The notes beneath the pieces are model-generated. The model worked only from the letters and a program-made list of their open reading frames with translations, was not told the DNA's origin and searched no databases. A program made the position numbers and the translations under genes. 64,000 bases of DNA from Morella rubra (lineage: Eukaryota > Streptophyta > Magnoliopsida > Fagales > Myricaceae), in the NCBI GenBank assembly GCA_003952965.2, contig CM025856.1, positions 1,483,758 to 1,547,757 of the forward strand, read 5' to 3'. This document shows, one piece after another, positions 10,575 through 21,338 of this stretch. Numbering within the stretch: position 1 is the first letter of the stretch; each line of letters starts with the position of its first letter.

Positions 10575-13500
10575 CTAACGATATGGCGTTTTCCCTCCAG
10601 ATTGGATGAAGGCTTGAAGCAAGCTCTGGGCTGCACGGGTTTTATCAGGTGTCCCCGATATAATGACCCTCCCACCTCTTTCACCAGGAAGAGGATCATG
10701 CACTTCAACTTTTGCACCTGAAATCTGATTCATAGAACAAGATGATGATTGAATACCATGAAGTCATGTGAAAACTTCAGGACAAAAAGATATAGCAAAT
10801 GGAAATTTTCAAGGGTAAAAAATTTAATTGACTGCAACGGTTAGCACTGCTTGTGTATGTATTGCGTTATGTGTATATGCGCTAGTCTGCATGAGGACTC
10901 AGTTTTTCCCTTCCGCTTTTGGGTCCTCGTGACTATATAAAGCAGTCTATTCGAAACAGAAGTCACACCAGAAAGATCTGCAACTCATCTTCATACCAAA
11001 CAACTGGTCTCTTTATAACTATCCAATGTTCTTTCACTGATTTTGAGAACATAAATGTAAGATGAGGGGGAACAAACAAAAAAGAAGAAATAAACCATAA
11101 ATGTAAGGCAGACATTTCAAGACTCTGTAAGGATTTAAGGTTTATTCACTTCTGCAATTCATAGAATCTGTTGACGTCACACAATTTGCTCGACACTAAC
11201 TGCAAGATCAAACACCATCAACAGAAAATGGGATGGGACAAAGTACTCTAAAATGATATGTCATGCTCAAAGACCAATGATCACCGCACTGAAGCAGTTG
11301 TAAACAATAGCACTCGTGTTCAAAAGAACACCATAACAAACAAAAAACAAAAGGGAAAATGCATATAACCTCCTTTCACTACCCTCTTTATGTAAAGACA
11401 CCATAACAACTTGAAATAGCTCACATAAATGCACATGCCATTCAACAATATAAAACTCTGCATTTGTGTAGTTAATTAGATGTTTTGTCATTTGTTTTTT
11501 TTATGTTCAATGCGTTGTGTTAAAAAGGCTGACACATGGACTTGCAGTACCCCAACGCATGTACCAAACATTTTACAACTGTAGCCAACGATGTTGTCAA
11601 TTCTCTTGTTTAAGTTATTAGAAACCAAAGCCTATGCGATGAGGCCACTGCTCCATCCATATGTGTTAATTGGCACATACTACTCACCAATCACTAGTAC
11701 TCACTGGGGGTTGAGTCAAACGACAACAACCAATTCTCCAGCCAGAGAATTCTGACATCAGTAGCCAAAGTTGTCTCCAAAAGTGACAGCTTTGTGCCAG
11801 GCAAAGATGCAGAAGGACCCTCCTTTTTATAACGAAAATTGCCTTCACGATAATTAGCTCTACAAAAAATTATCAAATCATCAGCAAAAGAAAGATGATT
11901 AATGGGAGGGGCGTTTCTAGCAACCCGAGTACCATGGATAGAACCATTTAGATCATTCCTACAAATCAACCGGGACAAAGATTCGTCAGCCAACACAAAG
12001 AGGAATGGAGATAGTGGATCCCCTTGACGATCCACTATCTCCGTTCCTCTTTAGAGTAAAACCTTGCTTCTCCAGGTACACTCTCACTGGCCCAGCCGCT
12101 CAATTTTGTTTGGTTCTAGCCCTTAGACAAGAAGTCTGAATTATGACACTTTTTCTAATCTTTTTAGTCTTCTTTAAATAATTCCATTCAAAATAATTTC
12201 TTTAGCTAATGTAGAAACAGGTTTAATACCGTACTTTCATATAGAAACACAGGACAAAGAATTCCTCATATTTAATTATAAGGATACTTTAGTCCATTTG
12301 CATAAAGCCATTCATGTGCAGTACATGTGATGTTTTGCAATTTTGGTATTTTAAGTCCACAAAATAAACGTGCAAGCCACATGACCTATTTTCCATCCAT
12401 TTTAACATAGAAATGTAAAGGAGGAGATAACATGATACCAACACATTCATTTAGATGACTGGATGCCAAAGATAGTCAATTGGATGTATCTTTGCCACAA
12501 GGATGGCAGTTGAGAGGAATTAAGTGTAATGTACCAACATAAAACTATCCAGCATCAGTAAGTACACATTGGTCTAAGGTTTATATGTCAATCAGAACCA
12601 AATTAAAAATAAGCTCATTTAAGTAAACCTGTCAAGCATAAGCTACTACTTAGCAGAAACATTTTAAACCTCTAGCTTTCTTTTCTTATGTTAGTTTGTG
12701 ATACAGTTCATACAGCTTTTTTCCAAGAAAGAAAAAGAACTATTTCAGCCACCAGTTAACCTAACAAAGCCATTCACTAAATAATGTCGGCCTAAACCTA
12801 AATACAACGCAATTCACATCAATAGTGCCTTTTGTCTCCGCATATGTAATTACCTGTATTATGCGGTCCAAGTTACCTCCATCTTCACCGTAAACAGAGC
12901 CAAAAGCATGTTGAGAAATCACAATCTCCAAAGTTGTATTTGTCACAGTAGCAATTTTGTTTGCACTGCACAGAAATATGTGTTTATCAAACGATTGAAG
13001 GGCAGATATTTTCAAGCTCATAGGTCACAAGGAAAAACAGTATTAAGTATGCTTGCACTGCACAGAAAACTAAGTATTTTGGAAGTTTGAAAGGACAGAT
13101 ATATGCAGCTGATGGGTCTTGAAGAATGGAAAGTCTTTTGATTCTCTACAAAGGGTGCTTAATTCTATTGATGGCACCAATATGTCGCTGTTATTTGTCT
13201 CACAAGATGAAATAAAATTGTGTCTAACGAGGTCAGGTTAAGCATCCAAAAGTGGTTGGGTCAACCCTTTCCTTTTTACCAAAGAATACTAATTCAAGTA
13301 GCTCCCAGCACAAAAACATTACCATAATGACAGAAACAATATAAATTACTGGAGCCCTCAAATCCCCTTTTTCACGGATAAGTACGTTTTTATTTTTATT
13401 TTCTATTAATATTTAGACCAGATATACAAATTTCTCCGCATCTGTAATCCCCTTTCATGTCCCCCCTCTGCTTTCTACCCATCTTTATTTTCAAACCATC

Positions 13501-16500
13501 ACCTTTCGTTGTGGTAGCTGATAAGAGTTAAGCTGTGTTATCTGAATCATAAGAATATAGTGAACTTCAGATCAAGCCCTAGCTCTAGCAGTCCTCATCT
13601 AACCAGCTGGAACAAAGCAAATATCACTGCTCTCTTATTTCAGTTGTATGAACAAAAGAGACAAGAAAAGGAAAGAACAGGACAACACACGTCATTGCAT
13701 GGTACTGACCTCCCAAGGCCTAAACCCCCACTGAAGGCTGTCAAGGCTCTTTCTGTATCTGAGATTGGTGCGGTTTTTCCTTTTCCCCCGGTCTGCAATT
13801 ATAGTCAACCCCAAATGCTGAGGCCCTAGAAGTGAATTTAATACTTTTGAAGCATATGGAGAAAGCAATAACTGCAACATGAATTTTCACATGTGGCAGC
13901 TGCAACCTTTGTGGTAAAGAAAGAGCACCTACCTTGTGGGGAATATGATCATTCCTCCAAGGGTCCTCGCTCACTCCTACATAGGGGAACTGCGCTTTTA
14001 CTTCTTTGAACATCTCTTTGGGCAAAAGATTATCCCTCAGACGATCAGTGACTTGAAACATAGCATTCTGTACACTTTTGTACTCTCCTTTAATCTGCAC
14101 AAGTTACACATTCTCCTTTCAGTATAATTTCACTACCAAGTGGCTCCAACAGTTTATAACCACTTGGAGTGGAAACAGCTCTTTCAGAATGCCTGATAGG
14201 CCGTCTGCTGGTCAGTCAATCACTCAACATAAAATTCCATTATTCTTAAAGTAATTATCCATCCAACTTTTATTTGTATTGACAACTTGCCAAACCATGA
14301 TCACAATCCTGAAAGGTAGCACACGTACACATACATCAATGAGAGTCCCCTATGATAAACATATAAATATTTCTCATTTTTCTTCTCTTTTCTTATTTAG
14401 CAGGAATTAAGGATATTGATCACATGTACAAAAATCTAATGGAGTTGTTCCTAAAGAAAAAATCATCAAGTATCAGTGGAATATCATATCAAATTATCTG
14501 GATAACCAAAAAACAAAAGGCACAGATATGGAAAGTATATGGCTCACTAAAAAACACACTAGAACAATACCAAAAATAACAAAAAGTCCACTACACAAGG
14601 TAATCATCAAATTATAATCTCACAACACACTCTTAGTACAGTTGTTCTGATTAATAATGTCAATCTGTAAGATCCTTCACAAAACACAGTCCAATTAAAG
14701 GTAAATGAAAGGTAGTTGCACCTGTACTACCACATCATCCATTGAAGCAAAATTTACAATCTGCTCCCCTTCCCATATTTGTATATCAGCACCAGTGACT
14801 TCTCTCATTTCTGAAAGTACCTTACCATCAGTGCCATGCAAACAACCCACAACGTCTGATGCAACTAGAAGCTTAGCTGTTACAGGTCGACCCTCACTTG
14901 AGCCTGATACAAATCCCTTTTCAATGACACCCTCAATAATTCTAGCGAAGACAAGAACCAGAGCATTTTGTGCAGGAGAGTGCAATGATTCAAGGTTCTG
15001 CATGAGATAAAATCCACATCAGTAGAATGATAAGATTGCATATGGAAATGAGTGTGCGTGCATTCATGTGTTTCTATGTTGGAAAGAGAATGAGATTTGA
15101 ATGAAAAGGGCAAACACAGAGGCGTAGAATGTTTTTCCAAAACTACTCCACTGGCATGAGAATTAAAAATAGAACTGGCACAGATTGACAAACCTCCCAT
15201 GCAGAGATGGTGACCACACGCTCACCAGCCTCAGTTAAAGGAGCTGCAAATGATATAGAAGCACCAGTTTCATTCTGCAGCGCTCTAACTATGGACCCTC
15301 TTTTGCCAATTACGCACCCAGCTGCATGATTAGAACACAGCATTCTGAAGACAACTTCTTGCTGTGAACCCTTTTTGTCTTGGCAAGAAACAGCTCCATC
15401 AGCATGTATCAGTGAGGAAGACATATTACCATTCAAAGCATTAGTTCCCGAATTTCCTGCCAAAAGTGATAAAGGCGAACAAAGATGTGGTAAAAGCTCC
15501 GGATCAGGAAAAGCTCTGTAGGAAGAGTCCCCAAGAGGTCTGGTTACAGGGGCAGGGGATCCGTCTAACAGTGAACAATCTTGGAGACAGGTAGAAACAT
15601 CAATCAGTGGTTTCTTTACATCCAAAATTCCACCTGTAATCTGCCCCCACAGTATAAACACATACTCAGCAGACAATGAAGGATTGAAATTCTTTTCTTT
15701 TGAGATGCATATTCCAGATTGGCGATGCTGTGGTACCAACCAGATTCTACTTTATGTTCATGTGACATTATTCTTCCAGGAAAAAGGGGAGAAAATCCAT
15801 TCCACATCCCAAACTGTCACCCCAAATTAAATGTACCCTCCTAATTGTAACGATCTGGTCATAAAGATTACGCCATGTGGCTTAATTTTTATTCATCTTT
15901 TATTGGTCAGTTTTTTTTGGTAAGAAGGGGGTGTATTGCAGACATTTGGTGGTTTGAGGGTGTAGGTGTCAAGAATGGTAGTTTGGAGGAAACCTCACAA
16001 CTGAGATGACAGTTTAGATGTTTAAGTGTATTCTCCCCAAAAAGGTATAATGAGGTTTCGGGAAACAAAAATCTAAATAAACCTAACAATATGCCCTTAA
16101 GTATCATAGACATTCTTATAGCATTAATGATGATATGAATGTCCCAGAATATTTTTCGAAGAGAATGTTTTCTGGGAAAACGTGAGTAGGCAGCTAACAG
16201 CAAAGGTAGAGGAAGCTGACTCAATACAGGCATGAGAGAGAGAGAATTCTTGAGGCCATGTTTTTCGGACCTCAGTTTGGTGGAGGGAGCAAATGAAAGA
16301 AATGTATCAAAAAAAGCAAGAGAAAATGCATTATGGAGGTAAGTCATTTTTGGCTTTTTCTTAAGCCTCCTTCGTTTTGCTTTCTTTAGAGCATGGAAAG
16401 GAGTAACAGTTATTAGCTGCTCAATCAGCTTATTTCTCCAAAGTTCTGTTGCTTTTTACCATAAAGTAATTTCTTTTGGCGAGACCTACAACCTTTAAGG

Positions 16501-19253
16501 ATCTAGAGAAAGCAACAACTGCAAAAGATGAGAGGGGAGGTGGATTTTCACCTGTGGAAGCTGAAACCTCAGTGGTGAAGGGCAAGCATCCATGTCATGG
16601 GGAACAGGATCATTTCGCAGAGGGTCCTCGCTCACTGTTACACCAGGGTACTTTGCTCTAACTTGATTATCCCTCAGAGTGCCGGTTACTCGAAACAGAG
16701 CATTCTGGACACTCTTGTACTCTCCTGTAATCTGCACAAATTATTCCAGTATACAATTTGCAAGCAGGTGGCATCAAGAGTTTCTTAAACAGTACTTGAT
16801 GTTAGAAACAAGGACTCATAGCTCTCCCTATATGCCTTTTGATGAATAGCTCTCCCTAAATGCCTGAAAGGAAATCTACGAAGAGGCAATCATCCAACAT
16901 ATTGAGATATGACATTCCTGTTGTTTTAGCAATAGCAGTTAACCTTCCAAGTTTTGTGGCCATAAGAAAAATTGACACATAAATTCATAGCAAAAATTAA
17001 AGCAATGAGGATCCAAAAGATATCACATGAGCATGTACTGATACAGACATGGCAGACCCATGCAGCGAACATACAAATCAACTTGATTAGCTGGAATTAA
17101 GCATAAAGATCACATTTACAAAAAACTACCTGAGTTCTAGAATATTCTAATGGAAAAGGAATTGTGATGCTTCAATGGGTTATAACATCTCAAACTAAAG
17201 GGATAACAAAAGACAAGTACTCAAAATGAAGATATATGGTTCACTCGTCAATACACTTTGTAAACATCAGGAAGAAAAAAACAAAGCAAGATTTAACCAC
17301 CTTAAGGCAATTTTTAGATTAAAATTAAAGGTATCGCACCTGCAGTACCGCATCATTCACTGAAGCACAATTCAGAATCAGCTCCGCTTCCAATATTTGT
17401 ATTTCAGCCCCAGTGACTTCTCTCATTTCTGAAAGTACCTTATGGTCATTGCCAACCAAACAACCAACCAAGTTTGATGCAACAAGAAGCTTAGCCGTTA
17501 CAGGTCTGCCCTCACTGAAGCCCGCTGGAAATCCCCTTTCAATGACACCCTCAATCATTCTAGTGAAGACAAGAACTACAGCATTTTGTGCAGCAGAGTA
17601 TGATGATTCAAGGTTCTACAAGACATTAAGCCAACCCCAGATCAATGATAGAATAATACCACTTGATTAGCATGAGAATTAATGGTAGAGCTTCCACAAT
17701 TACGGTAGCATGACAAACCTCCCAAGCAGAGATGGTGACCACACGTTCACCAGACTCAGTTGAAGGAGAGGCAAACATTATAGAAGCACCAGCTTCATTT
17801 TGCAGTGCTCTGACTATGGAACCTCTTTTCCCAATCACCCACCCAGCTGCATGATCAGAACAGAGCATTCTGAACACAACTTCTTTTTGTTGTGTACCCT
17901 GTTTGTCTTGGCCTGCAACTACTCCATCACCATGGTTCCACGACGAGGACAGTGACAGATCGCCGGTTGAAGCACTAATACCTGAATTCTCAGGCGAAGG
18001 TGGCGATAGCAGCGAACTAAAATTTGGGAAAGGCTCTGCATGTGGTTCAGCAGAGGCTCTGTAGGGAGAGACCTCAAGAGGTCTGGTTAAAGGGGTTGAG
18101 GCTTTGTCTAACTGTGGACAATCTTGGAGACAGTGAGAAACATCTACCAGTGCTTTCTTTACAGCCAAAACTCCACCCGTAATCTGCCCCCACGGTACAA
18201 ACAAATTCTCAGATGGAAAATAAAAATCATTTTTTTATCTCTGTTTAGCAGATTGGCCACCTCGAGATGCTAATCAGATTCTACTTCCTCTGTGTAAATT
18301 GTTTTCAAGAAAAAAAAAATGATATTCAAAACGAACAAAAAGTCTCTGGAAGAAACTAATAATAGCACGTTCGTCCTATGTTGGCATCAAACTTCAATGA
18401 TAAGTTATTATAGAGAGTAACTGAAATTTTATGTCGAATTAAAAATGAAATTTTATGTCCCTAAATCTTATGCACAAAGAAAATACTTACTGACAAAGGC
18501 AACGGATCAGCATAGGGAAAATAACCTACTTTTCGTGCACTAAGAAGAAAGAAACGTAAAGCGAAACAAGCAAAAGCATAAAGTAATTAATTTCGTAAAG
18601 CACTTTCCCTCGTGCTTCTGCTTCCGTTCCTATCGTTTTCTTTCCCTAGAAGCAAACAGGGGGCTTGAATCTCAAAGCAGAAGAATTTTCTCTCTCCAAT
18701 CTCTCACCTGAATCAATTCGTCGTCTTTGCCTGTCCAATGCGGAGCCGGCAAGACCCTGATCTGAGCACCGCTCTCGTTCCTCACTCTTCTGATGTTCTT
18801 CCCTCCTTTCCCCATCACCGCACCAACCTGAGACGTGTGCGCCAGCATTTTCCACCAAACCTCCTCGCCCTCACCCTCTGTTGCCGTCAGTTCCCACACC
18901 CTCTCAAAAACCTTAAGCATCGCCTCCTGAGAGCACGATACTCGTCGCCCCTCTCTCGACCCGGATCCGATGATAATGAAAACGCGGTGGTCGGACCCTG
19001 GCGCGGCCACTTCGCAGTGGATTCTGGTGGCTGTTTCCTGCCGGATACACAACACGACAGCGCCGTTGTCTCCTAGGAGGCGGGCGGCGGCTGACACGTG
19101 TATGAGGAATCGAAAGGCCACTTGGCCTGGTAATAGTTTGATCGCTAGCCGTTTGGGACGGTCCCGCTTGGAAAATCCCTTGCGTTCTTGCGTGGAGAAT
19201 ACGGCGACGTTATATTGGTCTGAAACCGCTGGACAGGGGCTCGGATGTTCCAT
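10575..19253 (-). CDS. KH-domain RNA-binding protein (RCF3/HEN4-like) with a duplicated exon triplet
   Basis: Plant proteins of this five-KH, PCBP-like family bind nuclear RNA and affect splicing, capping or polyadenylation. On the minus strand exon 1 (19253-18708) encodes KH1 (GDNG loop) and half of KH2 (GKGG). Set A is 18183-17719, 17615-17340 and 16731-16552. Set B is 15640-15194, 14997-14722 and 14094-13891. Each set encodes the rest of KH2, all of KH3 and KH4. Exons 12965-12854 and 10724-10575 encode KH5 (GEDG) and end GGKTPYR. Set junctions are all phase 0, so exon 1 can join either set. The KH4 loop is GNDH in set A, which loses the last Gly, and GTDG in set B. The set B to KH5 junction does not fit in phase with the most obvious splice sites; a weaker donor near 13913 would fit. 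Reading through the last donor of set A would give a KH1-KH4 protein of about 500 aa. Confidence 0.78.
11694..12052 (-). mobile_element. LINE (L1-type) reverse-transcriptase fragment inside a KH-gene intron, ending in a hairpin
   Basis: The minus strand encodes RQGDPLSPFLFVLADE followed by HLSFADDLIIFCRA, the two central reverse-transcriptase motifs of plant L1 elements; FADD is the catalytic box. Only about 110 residues remain. The upstream end of the fragment forms a perfect-looking foldback: 24-base arms at 11997-12020 and 12029-12052 with one mismatch and an 8-base loop. No poly-A tail or target duplication was found, so this is a rearranged fragment. It sits in the intron between the two KH5 exons and should be spliced out. 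Confidence 0.85.
13891..15640 (-). repeat. KH exon cassette, copy B
   Basis: Three exons of 149, 92 and 68 codons, open throughout, homologous to cassette A. KH3 carries GCVIGKRG and KH4 carries GTDG. The two copies differ at many amino-acid positions yet keep frame and splice sites, which suggests that both have been under selection for some time. Confidence 0.85.
16552..18183 (-). repeat. KH exon cassette, copy A
   Basis: Three exons of 155, 92 and 60 codons plus introns, matching copy B exon for exon. Intron similarity continues past the splice sites on both sides: upstream text with CAGATTGGC and AACCAGATTCTACT-like sequence, and downstream GTGAAAAT followed by TTGCAGTTRTTGCTTTCTC. The duplicated unit therefore spans about 2.5 kb. 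Compared with B, the last exon lacks about ten residues around LLPKEMFKE. No stop interrupts these exons. Confidence 0.85.
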
Positions 19254-21338
19254 ATCCGTCTCACTTTCTCTTACAGGAGGGACTGCCGGGGCGTTGACCG
19301 TCCAGCAGCTGAAACTCGCGTGTGTTCACAGTGTACGGTTCGGTGTTAGTCAGCAGAGCTAGACGCTGGGTTCGACTTCCCAGACTGAGCAGCGGAAGTG
19401 CGAACTCGCGTGGTATGATTGGGTAGCGATTCTTAAATGAAGTCCTAGGAAAAGTCATTTGATTTCTGTACTTTTTTTCTGATTTTTTTTTTTTTTAAAA
19501 AAAACCCCTGTAGCCTTGGATTGTCGGTACGCTGAAATAATTCGCCACCTTTTTTAACCCTCTTTTTCATGTCATTTTTTAGATGGTTTTTGGGGAATCT
19601 CAACGTTTTGAAATATCAAAATTTCGAATAAATAAAACATACTTTAAAATTCTTAACATATATATATATATTACAAATTTTAATAGATTTTAATATTTAA
19701 AATTTTAAAAATATTCTTTAAAATTTTGATAAAGACCACTCTAGTTATTTAGTATTTTCAATATAATTTATGCTTTTTCTTTTTTTACATTTTTTCTATT
19801 AATAATGTATTGCCCAATATAAAAGAATATCATAAGTCTGAAATATAATTCTAACTAAAACTGTGTGAAATTAGATGATCTATGACAAACGGTAAGTGGT
19901 TTTACTCTTTTTTTTTTTTTGCTGAATAAGTAAGTAGTTTTACTCAAGTCACTTAGCCAAGTGTCGTCCACCCCACCTTTTTTTTTATATTATATATAAT
20001 TGTCTGTAAAAATTTGTTAATTTTACTTAAAATCAAATTTTGTCTCATATTTTTCAAAATCATGCAGTTTTTGTTGTGACTGAATACATTTATTAAAAGT
20101 ATATATATATAAAAAAATTCTCTGTTTTTTTGGATGTTCCATAAATGTATATTTCAGATTAATCCCAATATACAATTTTAAGTCAATTTGTAACTACCTA
20201 TAATAGATTTCAAGATGGTCCTAGACATTAGTAATAGGAATCAATATTTGTTTAGGATTCTTTGTTCGAATTAGATCGTGTTCGAATTTTACATATTATC
20301 TTGACTGTAATAATTTTATATTATCTTACAAAATGGAAAATAATTATTTGCAAGTACAGAAAAAATTGTGTAAATTTGGAATTATCCTCATGAGTGGAGG
20401 AATAAAAAAAAATAACTGAAAAGTTAAAATTAAAAAAATTAGGGATTCCATGTTAATGTGGTCACGATATGTTACTTTATATGTTGTATATTTTTTTAAT
20501 GTTAAATTGCACTTTATACCGCGCAAACCTAGACCTCAAGGTAAGAATATTCTCTTCACTTGGTTGGAGAAATAACCCACGGTTATATTTGGTGGTTTTC
20601 AATTTCGAAGGGAAAAATAAAATATTGTTGCAAATACACACGAGGAGAAAATAGAGTTTTCAATTCAGTTTTTTAATTAATTTTTTAATTTTTTTAATGT
20701 AGCCCAATAAAATTGACGTAATATTTTTTTTTTAAAAATATTTTACACATATCATTTCTAGATGATCACGGTGTGTAAGACCATTAATTGACTGGACGAT
20801 TTATCGACGAAAGAACTATCATAACAACATCATAAAATTCAAGAACTATGCGTGATAAATGCGAAAATCTAAGTACGAATTTTTAAAAGTGATAAGAGGA
20901 CGAAAATAGTTATTAACCCTCATTTTAACTATGGGTGAAATAAAAAGGAAAATATTTTTTAGCGAAATAATATTTTTATCTTATGTCCAAAGGCACATAT
21001 ATTTCTCCTTTGTTTAAAAACAAAATAATTTCTCATCGGGCCTAGCCTAGTCTTTGGAAGAGCCCATGGACCAAATCTTACAGCCGAACTTTATTTTGTT
21101 TGGGCCGCGATCGCAAAGGTCCGTCCCAGGATGGAACAAACTACACGACAACTGCCAATTTTCCCTTAATTTATTTTACAATAATATTTTATTCAGTATT
21201 TATTTTTTATTCACCAGTTGCTACTGCTATGCTGCTCTTCCTCTTCCTCTTCCTCTTCCTCCCCTCAGCCGCTACAGGCCACTTCCGAAAGCACCTGGAT
21301 GCATCGAAAACCATAGCCCACACAACCGTTCATTATTC
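19254..21338. other. Divergent AT-rich spacer between the KH gene and the PPR gene
   Basis: Both promoters must lie here, since the KH gene reads left and the PPR gene right. From about 19470 to 21000 the sequence is strongly AT-rich, with TATATA runs near 19660 and 20101. No ORF of substance occurs. Just before the PPR start is a CTCTTC-type pyrimidine repeat (about 21234-21262), a common plant core-promoter or leader element. Confidence 0.5.

Noticed and set aside
10575-19253. Joining set A directly to set B in one long KH protein
   Set aside because: It would place a second half of KH2 after KH4 without its first half, so a mutually exclusive or two-gene explanation is more sensible.
21054-21338. 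N-terminal extension of the PPR protein to an upstream ATG
   Set aside because: The added 95 residues look like translated UTR (runs of LPLPLP from a CTTCCT repeat), and the start at 21339 gives the length of the Arabidopsis counterpart.
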